From the NCBI GenBank assembly GCA_903928895.1, contig CAIYSR010000094.1, positions 1-41,587 on the forward strand: a DNA stretch of 41,587 nucleotides. The letters run 5' to 3'. Every line of letters starts with the position of its first letter. The stretch's first letter is position 1. The translations under genes and the position numbers were made by a program. The DNA is from an uncultured Rhodospirillales bacterium. Its GTDB lineage: Bacteria; Pseudomonadota; Alphaproteobacteria; Acetobacterales; Acetobacteraceae. This document shows positions 32,078-41,560 of the stretch, piece after piece. The notes beneath the pieces are model-generated. The model worked only from the letters and a program-made list of their open reading frames with translations, was not told the origin of the DNA and did no database searches.

Positions 32078-34387
32078 CACGCCAGCACCCCGGCCGTCGT
32101 CCCGGCCACCACCAGACCCCCGCCCACCGCCCCCGCCTCGGCCCGCAGCCTGGCGTAGGCGATCGCCCGCAGACTCTCGAAAAACCCGATCAGCGCCGCC
32201 GCATCCGCCGCCACCACGCCACGCCCGCTCGCCATCACCACATCGGCGGCATGCAGACTATCCGCCAGCGTCACCACATCCGCCCCCGCCGCGATCCCCG
32301 CCAGCGCGCCGCGCGAAAACACCTCGGGTCCCGCCGGCATCACCAGCAGCAGATCGATCCCCGCCGCCGCCAGCACCTCCTCGAGCACGCCGTCCCCGAG
32401 CGCCTCGGTCCGTCCGCCATCCTGCTCCGTCATCGCCCGGTCCGGCACATGGAAAAACCGGTAGCACCCCAGCCGCCCCACCCGCTCCAGCAGTGCCCGG
32501 AACCCGGCCCAATCGCCACCACCGAACGCCACCCGCACCGGATGCGCGGGGCTGCCCAGCCGCTCCGGCGCCACCAGCCCCACCCGAATTGCCCGTTCCT
32601 CCAGCCGCAACGGCGCGATCTCCACCACCGGCAGGGCCGGGAACGGCGTCATCCGCTGCCACATCGCCGCCGCCGCCGCCGAGGGCGCCACCACGGTGAA
32701 ATCGCCCGCCGCCAGCAGCCGCCGCATCCCCGCCAGATGCGCGCCGCGCCCCTCCCCGTGCACGCAGACCAGGCAGGCATTGCTTCCTTCCGCCGGGGCT
32801 CCGCAGAAGACGACATCGTTACGTAGCAACGTCCCGCCGGGACATAGCGCCGAGAAATCATGCAGCCACAGGAAATCCCGCCCCTCCCCGGCCGCGCGCC
32901 GCAGCATCGCGAGTCCGTCGAGGTCGTGCCCCGTCACCCCATGCACCACCATGGCGCGCGCCCCCCCCCCCCATTGCCTTGATCGCCACCGCAAGATCCT
33001 CCCGCCGTGCCACGCCCAGCCCGCTGCCATCGAGAACCACCCGCAACATCCCCCCTGCTGCCGGTTCGAGGAGCAGATAGTGCCAGCCCGCCCCGGCAAA
33101 CGCCGCCTGTTCCGCCGCCAGCAGCACGGTCCGCTCTCCCCCCGCCGCCGTCACCGCCAGCACCACCGCGCCCTCGCCCACCTGTCCCAGCCGGCGCGCC
33201 AGATACGCCGGCAGCAGCCGCATTGCCGAAGCCGGCCGCTCCCCGCCCAACTCCTCCGCCGTAGCCAACCCCTCGATCACCTCGCGCCGCTGCCCCCCCG
33301 CCCGCTGCGCCGCGCGCCCCTCGCGCCGCCCCACCACCAGGAAATGCCAGAACGGATTGACCCCGGCCGCCCGCACATCAGGGTTCGCCGTCAGGTAGTA
33401 GGCGGTATCGAACCACGGCGCCGGCTTGCGCCCCTCGTGCCACCCCCGCCGCACATAATGCAGCACCGGGTCCAGCCCCTCCGCCTGCACATCGCGATAC
33501 GCATCCAGATAATACGCCCGGTCGAATTCAAGACCCACGGTCCGTTCGAGATCCGACCCGTACCCCCCCTCCCCCGCCACCGCCCCGCCCGGTTCCTCCA
33601 GCGCCGCCCGCCACGCCGCCAGCCGCGCCCCGATGCCGAACAGCGCGCGCCGCGCAAACCCGCTGAAGCGCAGCCGCCCGTCATCCGGATCATCCCCGAA
33701 GTCCTGGGGTTCCGGCTCCCGCAGCACCTCGATCTCACCCTGCGCGAATGGCAACCCCTCCGGCAGCACGCTGAACCGCAGCAGCCCGCGCCCCTCCGTC
33801 AGCGCCGCCTCCGGCACCACGAGCTGAAACCCGCATGCCGCCCCGCAGCCCTGATCGAGCGCCACATCCGGCCGCATCCCGTCCGCCACCACCCGCCCGT
33901 GCCAGCCGTTGTCGGCCTCCACCGCGACCTCGTTGCCCACCCGCAACTCCCCCGTCATCCGATCGCGCACGAACACCCAGCCATGCACCGCCGCCCCGGC
34001 CTCCACCACCCGTGCCCGCGCCACCACCTCATGCCGGGCCAGCTGGAACCTCGCCCCCCCATCAGGCGGCTGCCCGATCACCACCAGCCCGGCCGATCCC
34101 CCCGCTGCCGTCACCAGATCGAGGCGATGCACCGCCCAGTCGAAAAACACCGGTGGAATCGCGGCGAGGAACCCAACCCGCGGCCCATGCCCACACAGCC
34201 CATGCAGGTCCGTCCGCTGCGTCCACACATCCAGCCGCGGCCGATCGCACGCCACCGGCGCCACCGCCTCCCCGTCGATCACCAGCACCAGTCCCAGCGG
34301 CCCCGCATCGCCCGGCCGCAACGCCCACCCCGCGACGCCCTGCGGCGTGATCGCCTCGATGAACCCGATGATGTCGTCCTCTGCCAT
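32077..34387 (-). CDS. Large multidomain glycosyltransferase-like protein, frame broken at a G12 run
   Basis: The start MAEDDIIGFIEAITPQGVAGWAL opens two beta-sandwich repeats (about 10-100 and 120-215). They are followed by two tandem units of the pattern FDRAYYLDAYRDVQAEGLDPVLHYV (about 285-350), common at the front of large proteobacterial glycosyltransferases. At 32961-32972 a run of twelve G (minus strand) breaks the frame. The natural sequence DLAVAIKAM continues as MVVHGVTGHDLDGLAML in the other frame and ends at 32077. With eleven G the protein is 769 aa. As given, it stops early at 32858. The C-terminal ~290 residues have a GT-like feel but no clear motif. Confidence 0.68.
32961..32972. 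other. C12 (G12 on the coding strand) homopolymer at a frame break
   Basis: Twelve consecutive C on the plus strand, the longest such run inside a coding region here. It lies exactly where the frame of the large glycosyltransferase changes. Removing one base joins the two halves. Confidence 0.7.
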
Positions 34388-34520
34388 GCCGTCCTCGACC
34401 TGTGCCGCTCCGGAGGCCTCATACCATCTTGACGCCGATCTCCCGAACACTGCCTTTTCCTCCGGCGCCGTGGCACAATGCCGCCGCCGCCGATCCGGGC
34501 GAAACCACCGCGGGACCATA

Positions 34521-35903
34521 ATGAGCAAGCCGAAGCTGTTGATCGTCGAGGACGATGAGGGACTTTCCAGCCAGTACCGCTGGGCCTTCCCGACCTGCGA
34601 CGTCCTGATCGCCGGCAGCCGCCCGCAGGCCATGGCCGTGCTCGAAAAGGAGCGCCCCGCCGCCGCCATCGTCGATCTCGGCCTGCCCCCCGACCCCGAC
34701 GGCGTGAGCGAAGGCTTCGCCACCCTCGAGGCCCTGCAGCGCCAATACCCCGACCTCAAGGTCATCATCGCCACCAGCCACGGCGAGCGCATGCACGCGC
34801 TGCGCGCCATCGCCGCCGGCGCCTTCGACTTCTGCGAGAAACCCACCGATATCGCGCTGCTCCGCACCATCGTCGAACGCGCGCTCCACGTGCACGCCCT
34901 CGAGGAGGAAAACCGCCGCCTCGCCGAGGTCCAGGGCCCGTCGCCGATCAAGCGCCTGATCACCAATTCCGACGCGATGCTGAAGGTCTGCCGCACCATC
35001 GAGCGCCTCGCCGCCACCAACGTTACCGTCCTGCTGCTCGGCGAATCCGGCACCGGCAAGGAGGCTCTCGCCCGCGCCCTGCACGAACTCGGCCCACGCG
35101 CCAAACAGCCCTATGTCGCCATCAACTGCGGCGCGATCCCGGAAAACCTCCTCGAATCCGAACTCTTCGGCTACGAGCGCGGCGCCTTCACCGGCGCCGT
35201 CAAGCAAACCATCGGCAAAATCGAGGCCGCCAACAAAGGCACTCTCTTCCTCGACGAGATCGGCGACCTCCCCCACCAGCTCCAGGTCAAGCTGCTGCGC
35301 TTCCTCCAGGAGCAGGTCATCGAGCGCATCGGCGGGCGCACCACCATCCCGGTCGATGTCCGCGTCGTCTCCGCCACCAACCTGTCCCTCGAAGACCAGA
35401 TCACCGACGGCCGCTTCCGCTCCGACCTGTTCTACCGGCTCAACTCCGTCACCGTGCGCATCCCGCCCCTGCGCGAACGCCCCGGCGACGCCGTCCTCCT
35501 CGCCCGCTACTTCCTCGGCCGCTTCAACCGCGAGTTCAACCGCAACCTGCGCGGCCTGTCCGAGGAAGCGCTCTCCGCGATTGCCGCCCATCACTGGCCC
35601 GGCAACGTGCGCGAGCTCGAAAACCGCATGAAGCGCGGCGTGGTCATGGCCGACGGCAAGCTGATCGACGCCGCCGACCTCGAGCTCGCCGCCGGCACCG
35701 TCGAGGCCGACGATCTCGACATCCGCGCCGCCCGCCTGCGCGCCGAACGCGACGTCCTGCAAAAGGCCCTCGCCCGCAGCAACGGCACGGTGGCCATCGC
35801 CGCCAAGCTGCTCGGCGTCAGCCGGCCCACGCTCTACGCCCTGCTCGAATCCCACGGCCTCGCCAGCGCCGTCGAGACGCTCTCCGATTCAAGCCCCGAT
35901 TGA
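34521..35903 (+). CDS. prsR: Sigma-54 response regulator PrsR
   Basis: 460 aa. The receiver domain has phosphoacceptor Asp52 (AAIVDLGLPP) and Lys107 (CEKP). The AAA+ activator domain has Walker A GESGTGKE (174-181), the sigma-54 contact loop GAFTGA (221-226), Walker B TLFLDE (241-246) and SDLFYRLNSVTVRIPPLRER. The C-terminal Fis-type helix-turn-helix reads GTVAIAAKLLGVSRPTLYALLESHG. PrsR is the partner of PrsK and switches on PEP-CTERM and polysaccharide genes in XrtA bacteria. It starts a plus-strand unit, divergent from the large glycosyltransferase across 133 bases. Confidence 0.95.
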   Translation: MSKPKLLIVEDDEGLSSQYRWAFPTCDVLIAGSRPQAMAVLEKERPAAAIVDLGLPPDPDGVSEGFATLEALQRQYPDLKVIIATSHGERMHALRAIAAGAFDFCEKPTDIALLRTIVERALHVHALEEENRRLAEVQGPSPIKRLITNSDAMLKVCRTIERLAATNVTVLLLGESGTGKEALARALHELGPRAKQPYVAINCGAIPENLLESELFGYERGAFTGAVKQTIGKIEAANKGTLFLDEIGDLPHQLQVKLLRFLQEQVIERIGGRTTIPVDVRVVSATNLSLEDQITDGRFRSDLFYRLNSVTVRIPPLRERPGDAVLLARYFLGRFNREFNRNLRGLSEEALSAIAAHHWPGNVRELENRMKRGVVMADGKLIDAADLELAAGTVEADDLDIRAARLRAERDVLQKALARSNGTVAIAAKLLGVSRPTLYALLESHGLASAVETLSDSSPD

Positions 35904-35912
35904 TCGCGCCGC

Positions 35913-38690
35913 ATGAAAAAGCTCCTGATCCTCCTCATTCCCGTCCTCCTCCTGGTCGGCGCCGGCGGCGCGCTGTGGTGGAAATACGGCCGCGTCAAGG
36001 ACGCCTACAGCCGCGCCCAGGACCTGATGGACCGTGGTGACCTGCGCGGCGCCGCGCTCGAACTGCGCAGCTCGCTCCGCGAAAACCCCAACAACCCCGC
36101 CGCCCATTTCCGCATGGGCCAGGTCACCCAGCGCCTCGGCGATCCGGTCGCCGCCGAAAAGGAATACAAGATCGCCCGCGACAAGGGCTTCGAGGCCCGC
36201 CTCGTCAACCCGCTGCTCGCCCAGTCCTACATGGCGCAAGGCCGCTACCGCGAGCTCCTGCGCGATTTCTCCACCCAGGGCCTGCCCGCCGACCAGGCGG
36301 CGCCGCTGATGACCATGCGCGCCATGGCCCAGCTGTCCCTCGGCGACCCCAAGGCCGCCCTGGCCACCGCCAACGACGCCGAACGCCAATCCCCCCAATC
36401 CGTCGAGGCCGCCCTCGCCTCCGCCCGCATCCTGGTCGCCGCCAATGACTACACCGCCGCCGAAGCCAAGGTCGAACGCGCCCTCCAGCTCAATGCCCGC
36501 TCGCAGGATGCCCTCATCATGAAGGGCCAGCTGCTCAACCTCGAAGGTGACCGCATCCGCGCCACCGAGGCCTTCGATTCCGTGCTCGCCTTCAACGCAC
36601 GCAACCTCACCGCCCGCCTCGAACGCGCCAACCTCCTCATCATGGACGGCAAGGACGCCCGCGCCAAACAGGACGTCGACGAAGCGATCAAGATCGAGCC
36701 GCGCAGTTCGATGGCCATCTTCCTGCGCGCCGTGCTCGCCGTCAAAGCCGAGAAATACACCGACGCCGACACCGACCTCACCAAGATCGCCAATTTCATC
36801 GCCCGCTTCCCGCGCGGCTTCTTCTTCTACGCCATCACCAAATACAACATCGGCCAGGCCGAACAGGCCTCCGACGCCGCCAACAAATACCTCGCCAAGA
36901 ACCCCAACGACCCCGACGCGATCAAGCTCTACAGCCGCATCGAACTCGCCAGCCGCCGCACCGCCGGCGTCATCACCCTCATCACCAAATCGCAACAGGC
37001 CGGCATCGCCGACGCCGACATGCTCGATCTGCTCGCCCGCGCCTACCTGATGGCCGGCAAAAGCGACGTCGCCCTCGCCAACCTCGAACGCGCCTCCGCC
37101 CTGGCGCCGCAGAACGCCGACATCCTCACCCGCCTCGCCGCCCTGCGCCTCTCGCTCGGCGACGCCGGCCGCGCCGCCGGCGAGTTCGAGCGCGCGCTCG
37201 ACATCCAGCCCAGCCAGACCGACGCCGCCGAACAGCTCGTCCTCGCCGCCATCGCCTCCGGCGAGCTCGACCGCGCCACCATCGGCCTCGGCCGCCTGCG
37301 CAAAATCCAGGGCGAAAGCGAAACCGTCGGCAACCTCTCCGCCCTCATCCGCATGGCCCAGCTCGATCTCCCCGGCGCCATGCTGCTCCTGCAAAAAACC
37401 ATCCAGGAATTCCCCGACACCATCCAGCCTCGCATCAACATGGCCCGCGTCCTGATCCTGCAGGACCGCGCGCTCGAGGCGCAAATCGTCCTCAACGAAG
37501 TGCTGGACCGCAAACCCGCCGAAATCGGCGCCCTCATCAGCCTGGTCAACCTGCTGATCGCCGACGGCAAACTCACCCAGGCCCTCGGCCGCCTCGAGGC
37601 CGCCCACACCGCCGCCCCCAAGGACGCCGAAATCACCATCGCCCTGGCCAACCACCAGATCCGCATGAACGAGCCGCGCAAGGCGCTCGCTTTGGTCGAC
37701 GAGGTGCTCAAGGTGCAGGACGGCAACATCGCCCTCCTCGCCGCCAAGGCCCGCCTCAACATGTCCCTCGGCCAGACCGAGGAGGCCGAAGCCGCCTACC
37801 GCCTCGTCATCGACGCCAACCCCCTCGACACCGACAGCCGCCGCGCCATCGCCGATCTCCGCCTCGACGCCAAGGACCCGCAAGGCGCCGTCACCGTGCT
37901 CAACGACGGCCTGCGCGCCGACCCCGGCAATATCGACCTGATGCAGGCGCTGCTCAAAGTTGCGCTCCGCACCGGCGGCATCGAGGCCGCCCTGTCCACC
38001 GCCGACAAACTCACCCTCAATCCCGCCAACATGCCCAACGCCCGCTGGCTGCGCGGCGACGCGCTCATGGCCGCCGGCCGCTTCCCCGACGCCGTGCCCG
38101 CCTACACCGCCGATTTCCGCGCCGAACCCACCACCCAGAGCCTCGCCCGCCTGGTCAGCGCCTACAACGCCGCCGGCCGTGCCGACCAGTCCACCCTGGT
38201 GCTGCGCGAATGGCTCGGCAGCCACCCCACCGACGCCACCGCCGCCGAACTGCTCGCCTCGCTCGATCTCATTGCCCGCCGCTTCTTCGAGGCCGAAAAA
38301 CAGCTCGCCGTCATCCTCGCCCAGCGCCCCTCCGATTCCACCGCGCTCAACAACCTCGCCTGGGTCTATCTCCAGCGCAGTGACCCCCGCGCCCGCGGCA
38401 TCGCCCAGAAATCCTACCTCCTCAAACCCACCCCCGAGGCCGCCGACACCCTCGGCTGGATCCTGGTCACCACCGGCGAACCCGCCACCGGCCTCACCCT
38501 CCTGCGCCAGGCGGCCAGCCAGCTCCGCAACGACCCCACCGTCACCTACCACCTCTCCGTCGCCCTCAAGGAAACCGGCCGCAAGGAGGACGCCATCGCC
38601 ACCCTGCGTCCCCTCGTCCAGAGCCTCGCCGAGTTCGACGACCGCCCCGCCGCCAGCGCCCTGCTCGGCGAACTGCTCGCGGCGAAATAG
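35913..38690 (+). CDS. prsT: TPR-repeat protein PrsT of the XrtA system
   Basis: 925 aa. An N-terminal anchor MKKLLILLIPVLLLVGAGG has no lipobox Cys, so the protein stays tethered to the membrane by a helix. The rest is about twenty tetratricopeptide repeats (AYSRAQDLMDRGDLRGAALELR, AAEKEYKIARDKGFEARLV, ALNNLAWVYLQRSDPRARGIA and others). The length and position after prsR match PrsT. It is thought to serve as a periplasmic scaffold for polymer assembly or protein sorting; the precise role is not settled. It begins 9 bases after the prsR stop. Confidence 0.94.
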   Translation: MKKLLILLIPVLLLVGAGGALWWKYGRVKDAYSRAQDLMDRGDLRGAALELRSSLRENPNNPAAHFRMGQVTQRLGDPVAAEKEYKIARDKGFEARLVNPLLAQSYMAQGRYRELLRDFSTQGLPADQAAPLMTMRAMAQLSLGDPKAALATANDAERQSPQSVEAALASARILVAANDYTAAEAKVERALQLNARSQDALIMKGQLLNLEGDRIRATEAFDSVLAFNARNLTARLERANLLIMDGKDARAKQDVDEAIKIEPRSSMAIFLRAVLAVKAEKYTDADTDLTKIANFIARFPRGFFFYAITKYNIGQAEQASDAANKYLAKNPNDPDAIKLYSRIELASRRTAGVITLITKSQQAGIADADMLDLLARAYLMAGKSDVALANLERASALAPQNADILTRLAALRLSLGDAGRAAGEFERALDIQPSQTDAAEQLVLAAIASGELDRATIGLGRLRKIQGESETVGNLSALIRMAQLDLPGAMLLLQKTIQEFPDTIQPRINMARVLILQDRALEAQIVLNEVLDRKPAEIGALISLVNLLIADGKLTQALGRLEAAHTAAPKDAEITIALANHQIRMNEPRKALALVDEVLKVQDGNIALLAAKARLNMSLGQTEEAEAAYRLVIDANPLDTDSRRAIADLRLDAKDPQGAVTVLNDGLRADPGNIDLMQALLKVALRTGGIEAALSTADKLTLNPANMPNARWLRGDALMAAGRFPDAVPAYTADFRAEPTTQSLARLVSAYNAAGRADQSTLVLREWLGSHPTDATAAELLASLDLIARRFFEAEKQLAVILAQRPSDSTALNNLAWVYLQRSDPRARGIAQKSYLLKPTPEAADTLGWILVTTGEPATGLTLLRQAASQLRNDPTVTYHLSVALKETGRKEDAIATLRPLVQSLAEFDDRPAASALLGELLAAK

Positions 38691-39886
38691 TGCCCCCCCC
38701 GCCCCCCTCGCCGCCGCTGCGCCTGCTCACCTTCTCCACCCTCTTCCCCGACAGCGCGCGCCCCAGCCACGGCGTCTTCGTCGAAAACCGCCTGCGCCAC
38801 CTCGTCGCCTCCGGCGATGCCCGCAGCACCGTCCTCGCCCCCACCCCCTGGTTCCCCTCCACCAACCCCCGCTTCGGCCCCTACGCCAAATTCGCCGCCG
38901 TCCCCCGCTTCGAACACCGCAACGGGCTCGACGTCCACCACCCCCGCTACCTCGTCATCCCGAAATTCGGCATGAACCTCGCCCCCCATCTCCTCTACGC
39001 CGCCGCCCGCCCTGCCCTCGCCCGCCTCCTCCGCGCCGGCCTCGAATTCGACGCCATCGACGCCCACTACCTCTACCCCGACGGCGTCGCCGCCGCCTGG
39101 CTCGGCGCCCACTTCAACAAGCCCGTCGTCATCACCGCCCGCGGGTCCGACGTCACCGAACTCCCCGACTTCCCCATTCCCAACCGCCTCATCCGCGCTG
39201 CCATCCGCTCCGCCGCCCACCTCATCGGCGTCTCCGCCGCCCTCTGCGCGCGCATGGTCGAACTCGGCGCCGATCCCCACAAAGTTACGACGTTACGCAA
39301 TGGCGTAGACACGTCGGTCTTCCACCCCACCGACCGCACCGCCGACCGCGCTGGCCTCGGCCTCACCCGCCGCACCCTCCTCTCCGTCGGCCACCTCATC
39401 GAGCGCAAACGCAACCACCTCACCATCGCCGCCCTCGCCGAACTCCCCGACACCGACCTCCTCCTCGCCGGCGACGGCCCCGAACGCCCCCGCCTCGAAG
39501 CCCTCGCCGCCAGCCTCGGCCTCACCCCCCGCGTTCGCTTCCTCGGCGCCCGCCCCCACCACGAACTCAAACACCTCTACACCGCCGCCGACGCCATGGT
39601 CCTCGCCTCCTCCCGCGAAGGCTGGGCCAACGTCCTCCTCGAATCCATGGCCTGCGGCACCCCCGTCATCGCCTCCAACATTCCCGGCAACCCCGAAGTC
39701 GTCCAAACCCCGGCCGCCGGCCGCATCGCCCCCGAAAACACCCCCGCCGGCCTCGCCACCGCCATCCGCGACCTCTTCGCCACCCCCCCCACCCGCGCCG
39801 AAACCCTCGCCTACGCCCAACCCTTCTCCTGGGAAGCCACCACCCAAGGCCAACTAGAAATATTCCGAAAAGTCACCAATCAGTAG
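38690..39886 (+). CDS. Glycosyltransferase family 4 (XrtA-cluster type)
   Basis: 398 aa. The GTG at 38690 shares one base with the prsT stop (TAGTG). GT-B fold: an N-terminal domain with LLTFSTLFPDSARPSHGVFVENRL, the acceptor side IDAHYLYPDGVAAAWLGA, RGSDVTELPD and the bridge TLRNGVDTSVFHP. The nucleotide-sugar side has LLSVGHLIERKRNH, LLLAGDGPERPRL and LASSREGWANVLLESMACGTPVIA with the conserved Glu. It is placed in the cytoplasm as an elongating transferase. Right after the start codon come C8-G-C6, a slippage-prone tract that could switch the gene. A downstream start is not obvious. Confidence 0.92.
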   Translation: MPPPPPSPPLRLLTFSTLFPDSARPSHGVFVENRLRHLVASGDARSTVLAPTPWFPSTNPRFGPYAKFAAVPRFEHRNGLDVHHPRYLVIPKFGMNLAPHLLYAAARPALARLLRAGLEFDAIDAHYLYPDGVAAAWLGAHFNKPVVITARGSDVTELPDFPIPNRLIRAAIRSAAHLIGVSAALCARMVELGADPHKVTTLRNGVDTSVFHPTDRTADRAGLGLTRRTLLSVGHLIERKRNHLTIAALAELPDTDLLLAGDGPERPRLEALAASLGLTPRVRFLGARPHHELKHLYTAADAMVLASSREGWANVLLESMACGTPVIASNIPGNPEVVQTPAAGRIAPENTPAGLATAIRDLFATPPTRAETLAYAQPFSWEATTQGQLEIFRKVTNQ

Positions 39887-39965
39887 GATGGGTAAGCAAA
39901 GCGCCACCCATCACCCGCCCCAGCACAAGCCGTAAGAAACGTAAGCGAAGCGCGACGCATCACCC
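39887..39965. repeat. Two tandem REP-like hairpin units
   Basis: GATGGGT, a loop starting AAGCAAAGCGCC, then ACCCATC (39887-39912) is followed by a related unit GTAAGCGAAGCGCGACGCATC (39941-39961). Both end CATCACCC. This resembles a REP-like intergenic element seen in many proteobacteria. Confidence 0.6.
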
Positions 39966-39993
39966 CCAAACAACCCAGCGCGGGCCAGCCCGC

Positions 39994-40032
39994 ACCCGCT
40001 GGGGGCCGGCGCCCCCAGACCCGCACCCATAA
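39994..40032. repeat. GC-rich hairpin repeat, second copy of the window-start element
   Basis: ACCCGCTGGGGGC, loop CGGC, GCCCCCAGACC. The 8-bp stem is perfect. It aligns with positions 1-40. Confidence 0.6.
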
Positions 40033-40071
40033 ACCCGCCCGTGCGAACCACCCCCGCAACGCACACACCCC

Positions 40072-40135
40072 GCTCGTCCGGGAGACCCCCCGTAGCGTGG
40101 GGCGCGCTTTGGCGCCCCACGACCATCCCCCCGCC
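40072..40135. repeat. 66-base hairpin repeat, left copy
   Basis: Begins GCTCGTCCGGG and contains CGTGGGGCGC / GCGCCCCACG, an almost perfect stem. It differs from 41495-41560 by two substitutions and two C. Both copies are in the same orientation and bracket the two small genes between them. Confidence 0.75.
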
Positions 40136-40257
40136 TTCCCGAGCCCCTGGACCTCGGTCCCGCCTATATACAGCGCTAAATCAATTTGTTAATCAATTTC
40201 CAGAACGGAATCAGAATTTTTAATTCGGATTTTTTTCGGACTTTTTCTGGATTTATC

Positions 40258-40286
40258 TTGGCGTCTGACCTTTGAAGCCCTATGAT
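40258..40286 (+). promoter_or_regulatory. Sigma-70-type promoter of the small gene pair
   Basis: TTGGCG (40258-40263), a 17-base spacer and TATGAT (40281-40286) form a good promoter in an AT-rich stretch. The transcript would start about 20 bases before the first start codon, leaving room for the AAGGAGA ribosome binding site. Confidence 0.55.
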
Positions 40287-40311
40287 ATTCCCATCTTCAA
40301 GGAGACCCGAC

Positions 40312-40539
40312 ATGGCCGAAGTTCGCCTTCAAATTCCCGACGATATTATAAGCGCCCTCCAAGAAAAGATGGGAACAAACACCAAAATTACGGATATCGC
40401 CAAAGATGCGATAACGCTCTTCAATTGGGCAGTCGGGGAGCGCGCGAAAGGCAACCTAATTCTTTCCTCTGACGAGGAGGGGAATAAGATGACTCGTCTA
40501 GCAATGCCGTCAGTGGAAAACGCCGCCCCTCGTAAATGA
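40312..40539 (+). CDS. Small ribbon-helix-helix-like protein, 75 aa
   Basis: Starts MAEVRLQIPDDIISALQEKMG behind AAGGAGA at 7-base spacing. That strand-then-helix pattern is the ribbon-helix-helix type. The second helix is TDIAKDAITLFNWAVGERAKG. The tail NLILSSDEEGNKMTRLAMPSVE is a conserved ending I recall in a widespread family of small uncharacterised proteins. Codon use is lower in GC than the surrounding genes. It precedes a membrane protein by 20 bases and is probably cotranscribed with it. It may regulate the pair or act as an antitoxin-like partner; function not known. Confidence 0.7.
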   Translation: MAEVRLQIPDDIISALQEKMGTNTKITDIAKDAITLFNWAVGERAKGNLILSSDEEGNKMTRLAMPSVENAAPRK

Positions 40540-40559
40540 TCACATAGGTAGCAGGTCTC

Positions 40560-41303
40560 ATGCCCCTGAATGCCCAACCTGTTACCCCTATTGATGCAGG
40601 AGCGACAGCACCGTCGGGGCTGTCTGGATTGGCTCCCGCCAGTCCTGCGCAGATCGGGGCATCGGCCTCTAACCTTACCGGCACCGCGAGGGCCGGGGTC
40701 ATTCTGTCCTATTTCGTTCTGTCTATCGTCACAGGCTCGATAGTGCTCTTACTCGCGGCGTTGATTTGGCTGAATTATAACGTCAGTGATGATGTAAGGC
40801 GCCCTTACGCGTCTGTTATGAACCCAACGAAGATCGGATCAGAAGCCTACGTTCTTGGTATGCTGGAGAGCTTGGTTGGCGAGTTCCAACATGCCAGAGA
40901 TGACCAGAAATGGGCGATGTCGGAAGCGGCAAGCAGCAACCAAGCCGCGCTCAATTCCTTCCTTGCCAAGCTTCCGAGCATAACCGCATCACAAAAATCT
41001 ACTCTGACAGCATGCCGCCCCCTACCTGAAGGAGGCTCGCGAAATCCTGCTCTTGAGAAATGTATTGCCGTTCTGAACGACATTCGGCAAGCAGTTGTGG
41101 AGGCCGCATATAGTACGAGTAATTCGCAAGTTGCAGGCGAAGCAGTCGACAAAATTCTTGCCCACCGTCAAGCACTTCTTTCATTCTGGTTGCAGGCAGC
41201 GCAACTCATTCTTTTAAATCTTTTGCTTCCTCTGCTCACTGCCCTTTTTGGTTATATTTTTGGAACGCAGCAGGCTGGACAATCACCGCAGGGAAAATCC
41301 TGA
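40560..41303 (+). CDS. Two-helix membrane protein of unknown function, 247 aa
   Basis: The ATG at 40560 follows a weak ribosome binding site. A cytoplasmic Ala/Pro/Ser-rich N-terminus (1-44) leads to a membrane helix at about 46-71. An external, mostly helical domain of 130 residues has two cysteines (152 and 168) that could pair. A second helix lies at about 206-234, then a short tail. No known catalytic motif is visible. GC content and codon use differ from the polysaccharide genes, as for its partner. Possible roles are a sensor, an effector or a small channel; none is supported over the others. Confidence 0.6.
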   Translation: MPLNAQPVTPIDAGATAPSGLSGLAPASPAQIGASASNLTGTARAGVILSYFVLSIVTGSIVLLLAALIWLNYNVSDDVRRPYASVMNPTKIGSEAYVLGMLESLVGEFQHARDDQKWAMSEAASSNQAALNSFLAKLPSITASQKSTLTACRPLPEGGSRNPALEKCIAVLNDIRQAVVEAAYSTSNSQVAGEAVDKILAHRQALLSFWLQAAQLILLNLLLPLLTALFGYIFGTQQAGQSPQGKS

Positions 41304-41494
41304 TACGCTTCGTGTCCTTCGGGCTGTTTATCAAAGAGTTAATCCCCGCCCCCGACGGACCGAAGTTTCCGAAGCAAAACTCGCCTCAAATCCGTGCCCG
41401 AATCTGAATGCAGAATTCACCCCAAAAGCTAAAGCACGCAAGCCGGGCGCCACCCGAACCCGCCGGGACCTGAAGCCCCACACCCCCTCCCCCG

Positions 41495-41560
41495 GCTCGT
41501 CCGGGGGACCCCCCGTAGCGTGGGGCGCGTTTTGGCGCCCCACGACCATCCCCCCCCGCC
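41495..41560. repeat. 66-base hairpin repeat, right copy
   Basis: Same sequence and orientation as 40072-40135, 1,423 bases away. The remaining DNA from 41304 to the end has no supported gene and finishes in C-rich sequence. Confidence 0.75.

Noticed and set aside
40072-41560. Insertion sequence formed by the direct hairpin repeats
   Set aside because: No transposase and no terminal inverted repeats or target duplication between the copies.
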